From contig NZ_MKIO01000040.1 in NCBI RefSeq assembly GCF_001938945.1, forward strand, positions 52,941 through 116,940: a stretch of DNA of 64,000 nt. The letters are read 5' to 3'. Below are positions 36,316 to 44,475 of the stretch, piece after piece. The stretch is from Xaviernesmea rhizosphaerae. GTDB taxonomy: Bacteria; Pseudomonadota; Alphaproteobacteria; Rhizobiales; Rhizobiaceae. A model generated the notes under the pieces. It saw only the letters and a list, made by a program, of their open reading frames with translations, ran no database searches and was not told the DNA's origin. Both the position numbers and the translations under genes were made by a program. How positions within the stretch are numbered: position 1 is the stretch's first letter; the number at the start of each line of letters is the position of its first letter.

Positions 36316-36340
36316 CCTAATTATGCAATAGGCTATATTT
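36316..36340. promoter_or_regulatory. Candidate metal-regulator binding region, mntH/mntR
   Basis: In the 278-base divergent gap, 36316-36332 reads CCTAATTATGCAATAGG, an imperfect palindrome with intact CCTA/TAGG ends. Overlapping GGCTATATTT (36331-36340) resembles the GCTATGTT half of the E. coli MntR box. Placement 60-80 bases before the mntH ATG suits an operator, but the match is partial. Confidence 0.35.
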
Positions 36341-36535
36341 CATCGACATGGCTTTTTATTGCGTCGCACGCTGCGGCATGGCCGCAGCGCAGGCACGGGC
36401 GCGGCATGGCGGTGCGAAGGCTGCCGGGCCTTGAGGTGGGACCTCGCCTGGGGAGAAGCCGCGGCCTGCCTTTCTGCCCGGGCGCCGGCCGTGTTAAGGA
36501 GGCGGATCAGGAACTTTAAAAAGAGACAGGTTTTG

Positions 36536-36982
36536 GTGCGCCGAACCATCCCCCGCTCCGACCCGCTGCCGGACGCCGACACGCATTCGGAAGGCTTCCG
36601 CCAGAGCCGCGAGGCCCAGCGCGGGGCGCTGGTGGAGGACTATGTCGAGCTGATCGCCGACCTGATCGAGGATGGCAACGAGGCGCGCCAGGTCGACATC
36701 GCCGCACGCCTCGGCGTGTCGCAGCCGACGGTCGCCAAGATGCTGGCGCGGCTCTCGGCGGAGGGCCTGGTTTCGCGCAAGCCCTATCGCGGCGTATTCC
36801 TGACGGCCGAAGGGCAGAAGATGGCCAGCGAAAGCCGGCTGCGTCACCAGACGGTCGAGGCCTTTCTGCGCGCGCTCGGCGTCAGCCCGGAAACGGCGCG
36901 CATCGATGCCGAGGGCATCGAGCATCATGTCAGCGAGGAAACGCTCTCGGCCTTCCGCCGCTTCATCGACAAGCGGGATTGA
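36536..36982 (+). CDS. mntR: Manganese-responsive DtxR-family regulator
   Basis: A 148-residue DtxR/MntR-type repressor. The N-terminal winged helix spans about 35-95 (VEDYVELIADLIEDG, ARQVDIAARLGVSQPTVAKMLARL, GLVSRKPYRGVFLTAEG). The dimerisation/metal domain follows, with ESRLRHQTVEAFLRALGVSPETARIDAEGIEHHVSEET providing the His/Glu ligands. No C-terminal SH3 domain, as in MntR. The start is a GTG at 36536 with AGG five bases upstream; the stronger AAGGAGG at 36496 has no start codon at useful distance. Divergent from mntH. Confidence 0.93.
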   Translation: MRRTIPRSDPLPDADTHSEGFRQSREAQRGALVEDYVELIADLIEDGNEARQVDIAARLGVSQPTVAKMLARLSAEGLVSRKPYRGVFLTAEGQKMASESRLRHQTVEAFLRALGVSPETARIDAEGIEHHVSEETLSAFRRFIDKRD

Positions 36983-36994
36983 ACCGCCGCCGCG

Positions 36995-38257
36995 CTACAA
37001 GCCCAGCGCCGACAGCATGATGAAGGTGGCGAAAAGCACGAAATGCGTCATGCCCTCGATCGCATTGGTCTCGCCGTCATTGAGGTTGATGGCAGCGACG
37101 ATCAGCGTGATCGTCACCATCACGGTCTGAACCGGCGTCATCGCCATGATGAACGGCTGGCCGGTGAACAGCGCGATCGCCTCCATCACCGAAACCGTGA
37201 GGATGACGGTGGAGAGCGAGGCGCCGAGCGCGATGTTGACGACGGCCTGCATGCGGTTGGCGAGCGCCGCGCGCATCGCCGTCATGATCTCGGGTGCGGC
37301 GGAAATGGTGGCGACGACCAGCGCGGCCAGCACCGGCGGCGCGCCGCTGTCGCGCAGGCCCTCATTGAGCAGGGCCGACATCACCTCCGCGAGAATGCCG
37401 ATCAGCACGACGCCGACGACCAGGATGCCGATCGACAGGCTGGCCGAGGCCTCCTCCCCGGGATGGCTGCCCTCCTCATCCTCCACGGCCGCCGCCGGCT
37501 GGCTGCTGCCGGCCGAGGCATTGTGCGCAGGGGCTGGCGCCGTTGCGTTTGCAGCGGATGGTGCAGCCGGGAGCGGCCTCTCGGGCGCCTGGCCTTGCCC
37601 GACTGCCGGACCAGGCCCGCCAGCAGCACGGGCCGCCTGTGGCGGCTTGCGGCGGGTCTTGTTGGGATAGCTGTAGCTGAAGAAATAGCTGTGCGCACCC
37701 ACCTGCATGCGCAGGAACACGGCATAGAGCGTGACCATGGCGATGATGGTGAAGGCGGAATAGAGGTGCCATTTGGCCTCAGGCACGAATTCCGGCACGA
37801 TCATGGAAATGCCCATGGCGGTGAGGATCATCACCGAATAGGTGCGGCTGGAATCGTCATTATAGGGCTGCTCGCCGTGCTTGAGCCCGCCGAGCAGGGC
37901 GGCGAGGCCGAGAATGCCGTTGATATCCAGCATGACCGCCGCATAGATCGTGTCGCGCACCAGCGTCGGCGAACTTTCCCCGCTCATCAGGATCGCCAGG
38001 ATGATCACCTCGACCAGCACGGCCGAGAGCGTCAGGATCATCGTGCCATAGGGATCGCCGACCTTGACGGCGAGGATCTCGGCATGATGCGCCACGCGGA
38101 TCGAGGTGGCGATGATGGCCGCGACCAGCACGCCGGCGCCGGCAAGCGCGGCGATGCGGCCGGCCTCCATCAGCATATGTTCGACGGAAAAACCGAGGAT
38201 GGCCGCCGCCAGCGCGACCAGCAGGATCCATTCGGAGCGGAGCGAAGACAGGGACAC
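36995..38257 (-). CDS. CaCA family calcium/cation:proton antiporter (ChaA-like)
   Basis: A 420-residue inner-membrane antiporter with two homologous halves. The first alpha-repeat includes AVLVEVIILAILMSG, the second VLAALVVATISAAPEIMTAMRAAL; the acidic residues in these are the ion-binding positions. Between the halves, about residues 200-270 form a long Pro/Ala/Gly-rich hydrophilic loop ending in an acidic VEDEEGSHPGEE that may bind cations. Likely calcium or sodium/potassium efflux. Convergent with mntR, 12 bases apart. Confidence 0.9.
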   Translation of the reverse strand: MSLSSLRSEWILLVALAAAILGFSVEHMLMEAGRIAALAGAGVLVAAIIATSIRVAHHAEILAVKVGDPYGTMILTLSAVLVEVIILAILMSGESSPTLVRDTIYAAVMLDINGILGLAALLGGLKHGEQPYNDDSSRTYSVMILTAMGISMIVPEFVPEAKWHLYSAFTIIAMVTLYAVFLRMQVGAHSYFFSYSYPNKTRRKPPQAARAAGGPGPAVGQGQAPERPLPAAPSAANATAPAPAHNASAGSSQPAAAVEDEEGSHPGEEASASLSIGILVVGVVLIGILAEVMSALLNEGLRDSGAPPVLAALVVATISAAPEIMTAMRAALANRMQAVVNIALGASLSTVILTVSVMEAIALFTGQPFIMAMTPVQTVMVTITLIVAAINLNDGETNAIEGMTHFVLFATFIMLSALGL

Positions 38258-38580
38258 GGGAGGACACTCTTTGCTTTGAACGTGACGGGCCCTGGAAACC
38301 CGTGGGCCTTAGAATTCGATGGGCCTTGGAAACCTGCCAGGCCAAGCAGGGACAGGGGCGGGCAAATGCGGATAGGTGGCGGTAGGACATGAGGCCGGAC
38401 CAGACCAGCCGGGTATCTGTCGCAAAGGGTAGAGCCGTCCGTCGGCAAGTCAAACGCTGCAGCGCAATCGGCACCAGACAGGCCATGGAAAAGGATTATT
38501 TTCCTCTCAATCTTGCCAAATTCCGCCAATGTCGTTAGATTGTCGGCATTTCTTCCGCATCCCATACGGCTCGTCCCGAT
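38258..38580. other. Intergenic region with short GGGCC(T)TGGAAACC repeats
   Basis: Between the antiporter and the S24 regulator. Near 38288-38340, GGGCCYTGGAAACC-like words recur imperfectly, and 38490-38540 is locally AT-rich, which would suit a promoter for the regulator. No gene is supported. Confidence 0.45.
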
Positions 38581-38631
38581 GACACTGCCCGACCGAGGAC
38601 TTTGCCCGATTGAGGACATTGCCCGATCGAG
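38581..38631. repeat. 17-bp tandem repeat, three units
   Basis: Three contiguous units of 17 bp (38581, 38598, 38615) of the form GACNTTGCCCGAYYGAG, each differing at two to four positions. They lie 200-250 bases before the S24-regulator ATG, in its likely promoter or 5' UTR. Confidence 0.85.
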
Positions 38632-38830
38632 CCGAGGGAGCTGACCGTCAGCGCGCGCATGGCCGCAGGTCGGCGCCCGCTTTGAGGCCTGCTTCTTTTC
38701 TGTGCGGTTGCGAAGGGGAAGCCGTGTTTCTTCTTGAAGCGTCCGCCTTTTTCAGGCCACGCTTGTGCTGTTGCCTCCGGCTGCGCGCGGCCTTCTGCGC
38801 GCCCGGCTTTCGATCTGGGGCCTGACGACG

Positions 38831-39487
38831 ATGCTGTCACATGAGGGGATCTGGAGCGCGATCGATGCGCTGGCTGAGCGTCATCGCCTGACGCCTTCGG
38901 GCCTGGCGCGCCGCGCAGGGCTCGATCCCACCGCCTTCAACAAATCCAAGCGCCGCTCGGCCGACGGGCGCGAGCGCTGGCCCTCGACCGAATCGGTGGC
39001 GAAGATCCTCGAAGCGACGGGGGCATCGATCGAGCAGTTCGTCGAGGCGCTGCGTGGAGAGCGGGCGGCGCCTTCGCCCACGCCGCCGGCCGCCCTTCCC
39101 GCCATTCCGCTGATCGGTTTCGCCCAGGCCGGCGCCGGCGGCTTTTTCGACGATAGCGGCTTTCCCGCCGGCCAGGGCTGGGACATGGTGGATTTTCCGA
39201 CCACCGCCGGCATCAAGCAGGGCGTCTATGCGCTGGAAGTTCAGGGCGACAGCATGCTACCGCTGTATCGCGACGGCGATGTCCTGATCGTGGAGCCGGG
39301 CGCACCGGTGCGCCGCGGCGACCGTGTGGTGGTCAAGACGACGGAGGGCGAGGTCATGGCCAAGATCCTGATGCGCCAGAGCGCGCGATCCATCGAGCTG
39401 CATTCGCTCAATCCCGATCACCCCAATCGCTCCTTCGAGCTGGCGCAGGTCGAATGGATCGCGCGCATCCTGTGGGCGAGCCAGTAA
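38831..39487 (+). CDS. LexA-like S24-family HTH transcriptional regulator
   Basis: A 218-residue repressor-like protein. The N-terminal HTH (about 5-70) has LTPSGLARRAGLDPTAFNKSKR. The C-terminal S24 domain holds an Ala-Gly site region (FAQAGAGG, residues 97-104), catalytic Ser141 in VQGDSMLPLYRDGDVLIV, and Lys178 in MAKIL. The 37-residue Ser-Lys spacing equals that of LexA, so autocleavage is plausible. There is no phage gene around it; similar regulators are chromosomal in rhizobia. Followed two bases later by the SNase-like gene, so probably co-transcribed. Confidence 0.92.
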   Translation: MLSHEGIWSAIDALAERHRLTPSGLARRAGLDPTAFNKSKRRSADGRERWPSTESVAKILEATGASIEQFVEALRGERAAPSPTPPAALPAIPLIGFAQAGAGGFFDDSGFPAGQGWDMVDFPTTAGIKQGVYALEVQGDSMLPLYRDGDVLIVEPGAPVRRGDRVVVKTTEGEVMAKILMRQSARSIELHSLNPDHPNRSFELAQVEWIARILWASQ

Positions 39488-39488
39488 G

Positions 39489-40442
39489 ATGCGCCGGTCG
39501 CTGATTTCCGCCGGCGGCGGCCTGGCCTGCCTTCTCGCAACCTGCCTCATTCTGTGGGGCGGCGCGGCCTCGATCCGCGCGCGCGACGCGGCGGGCAGCT
39601 CCACGCTGTCGCTCGAAACGCCCGACGCGGCTGAAGTGCCGGCCGATGCCGATCCGCTGGCGGCGATGACGCAGGAGGAGGTGCCTGCCCTCCCCGCGGA
39701 CGAGGCGGCCTCCGCCGAGACGGGCAGCGACAGACCGGCGCAGGATGCGCAAGGCGCAGGTCCCGCGCCAGGCAGCGCCCTGCCAGCGACCAGCGCACAG
39801 GTCACCAGCGCGCCGCTGGCGCCCCCTGACGGCACCGCGACCGGCGATATGGCCCAGGCGGCACCTGCCCCCGCCCCGGCATCCACGCCCACGCCAACCG
39901 GCGATATCGACATGCTCGCCTCGAGCGAGACCCGCAATGTGGTGCTGCGCCATCCCATCGTGCTGTCCGCCGGGCTGATCCGGTTCCCGAGCTATCGCGT
40001 CCAGCTTGCCGGCATCAATCCCGAGGAACAGCGCCGGCGCTGCGGCACCGGGCGCGACAGCTGGCCCTGCGGTGCGCTGGCGCGCACGGCCTTCCGCAAT
40101 TTCGTACGGGCGCGCACCTTCGTCTGCAGCCTTCCCAAGGACCTTTCGCTGCCGGAGCATCAGCTGGCGCGCGATCCGGCGATCGTCGCCAAATGTTCTG
40201 TCGGCGGCGACGATCCGGCCGAGTGGCTGGTGCGCCATGGCTGGGCCGAGGTACCGGCGGGCTCGGATCTCGCGCCGCTGATGGAAAAGGCCCGCCAAGA
40301 ACAGATCGGCTTCTTCGGACCCGATCCGCGCAAGGACGAGGCAAAGCGCATGCAGGATGCACTCGACACGGCACCGGCAGACATGGCACCGGACGCGCCA
40401 GACGGCGAGGACAGCGGCGATGCGCCTGCCGCCAATCCCTGA
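39489..40442 (+). CDS. SNase-like (thermonuclease fold) exported protein
   Basis: A 317-residue protein. An N-terminal hydrophobic segment (about 5-30) acts as signal or anchor. Residues about 40-145 are a disordered Pro/Ala/Thr/Asp-rich linker, and about 150-285 resemble a staphylococcal-nuclease OB-fold: FPSYRVQLAGINPEEQ, CGALARTAFRNFV and AEWLVRHGWAEVP. The usual catalytic Arg/Glu set is not all evident, so nuclease activity is uncertain. The C-terminal tail is acidic. It follows the S24 regulator directly. Confidence 0.82.
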   Translation: MRRSLISAGGGLACLLATCLILWGGAASIRARDAAGSSTLSLETPDAAEVPADADPLAAMTQEEVPALPADEAASAETGSDRPAQDAQGAGPAPGSALPATSAQVTSAPLAPPDGTATGDMAQAAPAPAPASTPTPTGDIDMLASSETRNVVLRHPIVLSAGLIRFPSYRVQLAGINPEEQRRRCGTGRDSWPCGALARTAFRNFVRARTFVCSLPKDLSLPEHQLARDPAIVAKCSVGGDDPAEWLVRHGWAEVPAGSDLAPLMEKARQEQIGFFGPDPRKDEAKRMQDALDTAPADMAPDAPDGEDSGDAPAANP

Positions 40443-40528
40443 AACCCTCCTGATGCCGGAGGCTCCCGCAAACCGGCAAGCCCTTCACCACCCGCCGCCC
40501 TGCTCTTGTCTTCTCCCTCCGTGATGCG

Positions 40529-40957
40529 ATGCCCACCTCTGCCAGCCCTCAGGATGCCCTCGTCTATGTCATGGTGATGGTCGCGGCCGCTGATGCGGTC
40601 ATGGCCGATCCCGAACTGCGCCGCATCGGCCATATCGTCCGCTCGCTCCCGGTCTTCGACGATTTCACCGATCACCGGCTGGTGCGCGCCGCGCGCGACT
40701 GCGCCACGCTGCTGGCCGGCCCTGAAGGTCTCGACATCACGCTGGAAGTGGTGCGCGAGGCGCTTCCCACGCGGCTTCATGAAACAGCCTATGCGCTGGG
40801 CGCCGAACTGGCGGCGGCCGATGGCAGGCTGCGGCTGGAGGAAATGCGCCTGCTCGACATGCTGCGCGAGCGGCTCGGCCTCGACCGGCTGGTCTGCGCC
40901 GCGCTCGATCGCGCCGCCATCGCCCGCAGCCGGCGCGCTCCGTCTCAGACGACGTGA
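40529..40957 (+). CDS. TerB-like (tellurite-resistance type) protein
   Basis: A 142-residue all-helical protein of the TerB/DjlA-N fold: ALVYVMVMVAAADAVMADPELRRIG is the first acidic metal-binding helix pair, and TAYALGAELAAADGRLRLEEMRLLDMLRERLGLD the repeated EF-hand-like second. Such domains bind divalent metal and act as scaffolds in stress responses. No other ter genes are present, so a tellurite role should not be assumed. Confidence 0.88.
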   Translation: MPTSASPQDALVYVMVMVAAADAVMADPELRRIGHIVRSLPVFDDFTDHRLVRAARDCATLLAGPEGLDITLEVVREALPTRLHETAYALGAELAAADGRLRLEEMRLLDMLRERLGLDRLVCAALDRAAIARSRRAPSQTT

Positions 40958-41046
40958 GAGACCGGGCTCTTCCTGGCGGCCTGGCGCAGGTCAAGCAAGC
41001 ACGACAGACAGAGCGTCTGCGTCGTGCTGCGCGCGAAGGCATTCGA

Positions 41047-41949
41047 TCAGTAAAGCCCCATCGGGAAATAGCGCAGCGCCAGCTCGTTCAGGCGCCCGCT
41101 GCGCGACAGCTCCAGCAGCGCATGGTCGATCGCCTGCTTGAGCACGGCGTCGTCCTTGCGCAGGGCCACCGTCAGGCCTTCGCCAAGGAAATCCTCGGAG
41201 AGATAGGCGCCGGGCAGCATGGCGCAGCAGCCACCGGCCTCGGCCGAAGCGGTCCAGAAGCCGAGCTGAACGCCATCGCCGAAGACGGCTGCGACCGATC
41301 CGTCCTTCAGGGCGGCCATCAGGGCGGCGCGGTCGGGAAAGGGGCGCCGGTCGAGCGTCGGAAAGAAGGCCTTGGCCATGGCCTCATGCACCGTGCCGGC
41401 GACCACACCAACCGGCTTTCCCTGCAGCGCCGCCACGGTCAAAGTCTCGCCCATGCGCGTCCGGTTGCCGGCAAAGCGGGCAGGCAGCATCATGAAGGGG
41501 CGTGAAAAGCCATAGCCGCGCCGCAGCGCCGGCGTAACCTTCACCCCCGACAGGACCGCCTCGCCCTGCCCCTCGCTTAGAGCCGGCAGCAATTCGTCAA
41601 AGGTCAGGGCCTGCACCTGGCAGCGCGCCTCGATCGCCAGCACCCGGCAGATCTCGCGGGCGAGATCGATGTGGAAGCCGGCAAGGCGCCCATCCTGATC
41701 GATGAAGTTGAACGGCGGAAAATCGACCGTGGTGAGAAAGCGCAGGCGGGTGAGGCCGGACAGATCCGGCTTGGTGATGCGCTCCCGGCTGTCGAAGGTC
41801 ATCGGCAGGGCTCGCACAGCCTCTGCGGCCTTCGCAAAGCCCGGAACGCACAGACATATCAACACACCGAAAAACAGCAGTCCCTGAAACTTTTGCCGTG
41901 CCATGCCGGAGAAACTGCGTATGATCGCGGGAAGAATGGGGCTGCCCAT
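41047..41949 (-). CDS. Periplasmic solute-binding protein (SBP family 3)
   Basis: A 300-residue exported protein. The N-terminus up to AKAAEA (about 42) is a signal peptide or anchor, followed by LRFLTTVDFPPFNFIDQDGRLAGFHIDLAREIC, the family 3 opening. VLSGVKVTPALRRGYGFSRPF, a ligand-contact segment, and C-terminal LNELALRYFPMGLY follow. No permease or ATPase is adjacent. It is divergent from a GT2 synthase and could act as a periplasmic sensor or partner (inference). ATG at 41949 has GAGGGG upstream; Met16 at 41904 is an alternative. Confidence 0.87.
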   Translation of the reverse strand: MGSPILPAIIRSFSGMARQKFQGLLFFGVLICLCVPGFAKAAEAVRALPMTFDSRERITKPDLSGLTRLRFLTTVDFPPFNFIDQDGRLAGFHIDLAREICRVLAIEARCQVQALTFDELLPALSEGQGEAVLSGVKVTPALRRGYGFSRPFMMLPARFAGNRTRMGETLTVAALQGKPVGVVAGTVHEAMAKAFFPTLDRRPFPDRAALMAALKDGSVAAVFGDGVQLGFWTASAEAGGCCAMLPGAYLSEDFLGEGLTVALRKDDAVLKQAIDHALLELSRSGRLNELALRYFPMGLY

Positions 41950-42062
41950 ACACCCCTCGCGGGTATGCGCGGGATGGCCCCGCCCTGATGATGCTCGCAT
42001 GATGTCGCTGACAGACCTGCCGTTTTCATCGACATGCATCCGCGACGGCGAACGGAGTGTGC

Positions 42063-43991
42063 ATGCACGGAAAATTCTATCCTGCAATGCCGCCGATGGC
42101 CACAGCCGTCCGGACACAATCGGTCGCTGATGCGGTCCCTGCAGCGGAAATCCCCCGCTTTCCCGCCACGCTTCTGCAGGAAGGGGCGGACCTTCTGGCC
42201 TTGGGCCTGCCGAAACCGGTGATCGCCCGCGCCATGCGCGCCGCCCTCGAACATGGCACCTCCGTGGAAAGCGAGTGCTGTGCACTTGGTGTCGCGGAAG
42301 AGCTGCTCTACCATCAGGCTCTGGCAAAGGCTCTGGACCTGCCCTTCATCGCCGCGCTGCGGGCAGGCACCCTGCATGACGGCGCGCATCTCGACACCCA
42401 GCTGCTGCGCCCGGAAATCCTGCGGCTCCACCATCCCGGACAGGCGCCGACGCAGGTTATCGTTCCCCGGCTCGCCGATCTCGACACGATCTGGCGGCAG
42501 CTCGAAGCCAAGCCCGGCCTGCGCCGGCTCCTGGCGGTAACGACGCCGCGCGCCGTCAGGCAGGCCGTGTGGGAGGCCGGGGCGGAGCGGCGGCTGCGGG
42601 CCGCGACCTCTCACCTGTTCGAAAACTGGCCGCTTCTCAGCGCGCGGATCGTGCTCTGGGGAAAGCAGGGCTTCGTGGCGGGTGTGGCCACGGGAACGCT
42701 GGTCGCCGGCTGTCTGGCCCTGCCGACGATCACGCTGATAGCAACCCACCTCGTCCTCGCGATCATTCATCTTGCCGGCTTCGGCCTGCGGCTGAGCGCT
42801 CTTGTGGCGGCCCAACGCCTGCCCGCCATCGCCCCGCCGCCGCCCTCGGCCGCCACGGGGGCTGACCTGCCGATCTATTCTGTGATGGTCGCGCTCCATC
42901 GCGAGGAGGCGGTGGTGGGGCAGTTGATCGCGGCGCTGGATCGGCTCGAATGGCCGAAAAGCCGCCTCGACATCAAGCTGATCTGTGAGGCGGATGATCA
43001 CGAGACGCTGCAGGCCCTGTCGCGGATGGTGCTGGGCGGACAATATGAGATTGTCCGCGTGCCGCCGGGCCTGCCGCGCACCAAGCCCAAGGCGCTGAAT
43101 TATGGTCTTGCCGGCGCGCGCGGATCGATCGTCGCCATCTATGATGCGGAGGATCGCCCGGCCCCGCTCCAGCTCCTGGCGGCCTGGGCGCAGTTTCGCC
43201 ACGCGCCTGCCGAGCTTGCCTGCCTTCAGGCGCCGATCGTCATCACCAATGGTGCGGCCGGCGCGCTGCCTGCCTTGTTCGCGCTGGAATATGCCGCCCT
43301 GTTTCGCGGGCTGCTGCCCCGGCTCGCCGCCGCCCGTCTGCCCTTGCCGCTGGGCGGCACCTCCAACCATTTTCGCACCGAAGCGCTGCGGCGGGCGGGC
43401 GGATGGGATCCGTTCAACGTGACGGAGGACGCCGATCTCGGCCTGCGGCTGGCGCGAATGGGCTGGCGGACCGGCATGATCGCACCCCCCACCTATGAGG
43501 ATGCGCCGACCGACATCCCCGTCTGGGTCCGCCAGCGCACCCGCTGGTTCAAGGGCTGGCTGCAGACCTGGCTCGTCTGCATGCGCCGGCCGCGCCACCT
43601 GCGCGCGCAGCTCGGTTGGCCCGCCTTCATCACCCTGCAGATCCTCATCGGCGGCCTCCTGATCGCGGCGCTGAGCCACCCGCTGATCCTGGTGTTTCTG
43701 GCCTATTTCCTCTGGCTGCTGACGCTGGACGCCCCTGCGGGACGGGACCTTCTGACGATCTGCCTCTTTACCGTGGACGCTCTCAACATCGTCGGCTGCT
43801 ACGCGATCCAGATTCTCCTGGGTCTTCGATCCATGCGGGAATGGGAACGACGGGCGGTCGGGCGGCGCTGGGCCCTCATTCCGCTCTACTGGCTTTTGAT
43901 GTCCTATGCGGCATGGACGGCGGTGATCGAGCTGCGCAGCACGCCCTTCCGCTGGAACAAGACGCCGCACAAGCCGGTGCAGCCGGCCTAG
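42063..43991 (+). CDS. Processive-type GT2 glycosyltransferase with MshEN-like N-domain
   Basis: A 642-residue membrane glycosyltransferase. Residues about 70-190 (LLYHQALAKALDLPFIAAL, then a hydrophobic/charged repeat ending in TTPRAVRQAVWEAG) resemble the GspE_N/MshEN domain, known in other proteins to bind c-di-GMP. Two helices follow, then the GT2 domain with DDHETLQAL, IYDAEDRPAP, NVTEDADLGLRL and the Q-RTRW motif of processive synthases, then three or four C-terminal helices. It probably makes an exported polysaccharide. The ATG at 42063 has GGAG five bases upstream. Its TAG stop falls in a RIME. Confidence 0.88.
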   Translation: MHGKFYPAMPPMATAVRTQSVADAVPAAEIPRFPATLLQEGADLLALGLPKPVIARAMRAALEHGTSVESECCALGVAEELLYHQALAKALDLPFIAALRAGTLHDGAHLDTQLLRPEILRLHHPGQAPTQVIVPRLADLDTIWRQLEAKPGLRRLLAVTTPRAVRQAVWEAGAERRLRAATSHLFENWPLLSARIVLWGKQGFVAGVATGTLVAGCLALPTITLIATHLVLAIIHLAGFGLRLSALVAAQRLPAIAPPPPSAATGADLPIYSVMVALHREEAVVGQLIAALDRLEWPKSRLDIKLICEADDHETLQALSRMVLGGQYEIVRVPPGLPRTKPKALNYGLAGARGSIVAIYDAEDRPAPLQLLAAWAQFRHAPAELACLQAPIVITNGAAGALPALFALEYAALFRGLLPRLAAARLPLPLGGTSNHFRTEALRRAGGWDPFNVTEDADLGLRLARMGWRTGMIAPPTYEDAPTDIPVWVRQRTRWFKGWLQTWLVCMRRPRHLRAQLGWPAFITLQILIGGLLIAALSHPLILVFLAYFLWLLTLDAPAGRDLLTICLFTVDALNIVGCYAIQILLGLRSMREWERRAVGRRWALIPLYWLLMSYAAWTAVIELRSTPFRWNKTPHKPVQPA

Positions 43992-44133
43992 AACATCGGA
44001 CCGAAAAGCGGGAACCGGTTTTCGGAAAAATCCGATGCAAAGACAGAAATTCGGAGCATCGGACTGCGTACAGTTTCCCGCAGATGCACTCGATGTGGAC
44101 GTCTGACTGAGCCCGATTTCAGTCCGACGCTTC
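43989..44133. repeat. RIME-type element, copy 3 (reverse orientation, interrupted)
   Basis: Inverse orientation relative to the copies at 16515 and 18849: TAGAACATCGGACCGAAAAG, then GGAACCGGTTTTCGG and ATCCGATGC. The second palindrome (GAGCATCGGACTGCGTA near 44055-44071, CGATTTCAGTCCGACGCTTCA near 44113-44133) is separated by about 42 extra bases. The first three bases are the stop codon of the GT2 gene. Confidence 0.82.
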
Positions 44134-44139
44134 AGGTCG

Positions 44140-44475
44140 TTACGGCTTCAGCCGCCGGCCCTCGCCATAGCCGGCCGTGCGGAAATGCTCTCTCGCCGCT
44201 CGCTCCGGATCGGGCTCGTTGCGGAAATGGGCGAGGTCGGCATTCGCCCTGACATAGTCGTCCCAGTCGAAGCCGTGATAGCCCGGGAAGCGCCCTTCCC
44301 TCAGCCCATGCGCCCGGAAATGCGAAAAGCCGTCGCGAAAAAGTCCGCGCTGAACGGCGTCGCCGATATCGGGGTTCGCCGCGAGGTAATCCTGTTCATC
44401 GAACAGCATCAACGCCCGCAGCTGGGCTTCCAAGTCATTGCGTTCAGAGCTCGCACGCGAAAAAGAGCGAAGCAC
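44140..44475 (-). CDS. Short protein with two YLAANPD...HGxxEGR repeats
   Basis: A 111-residue protein containing two copies of a 35-40-residue repeat: DYLAANPDIGDAV...HFRAHGLREGR (about 28-62) and DYVRANADLAHF...HFRTAGYGEGR (about 72-107). The repeat occurs at the ends of rhizobial glycosyltransferases and surface proteins, where its role is unknown. The start is GTG at 44475, supported by TTGGAGGG eight bases upstream. Proximity to the GT2 synthase may be meaningful. No signal peptide. Confidence 0.82.
   Translation of the reverse strand: MLRSFSRASSERNDLEAQLRALMLFDEQDYLAANPDIGDAVQRGLFRDGFSHFRAHGLREGRFPGYHGFDWDDYVRANADLAHFRNEPDPERAAREHFRTAGYGEGRRLKP

Noticed and set aside
38831..40442. Prophage remnant around the S24 regulator
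   Set aside because: No integrase, structural phage gene or att repeat nearby; neighbours are ordinary chromosomal genes.
41859..43970. 703-codon minus-strand frame opposite the GT2 synthase
   Set aside because: Low-complexity Arg/Gln/Asp/His composition and full overlap with a well-supported gene.
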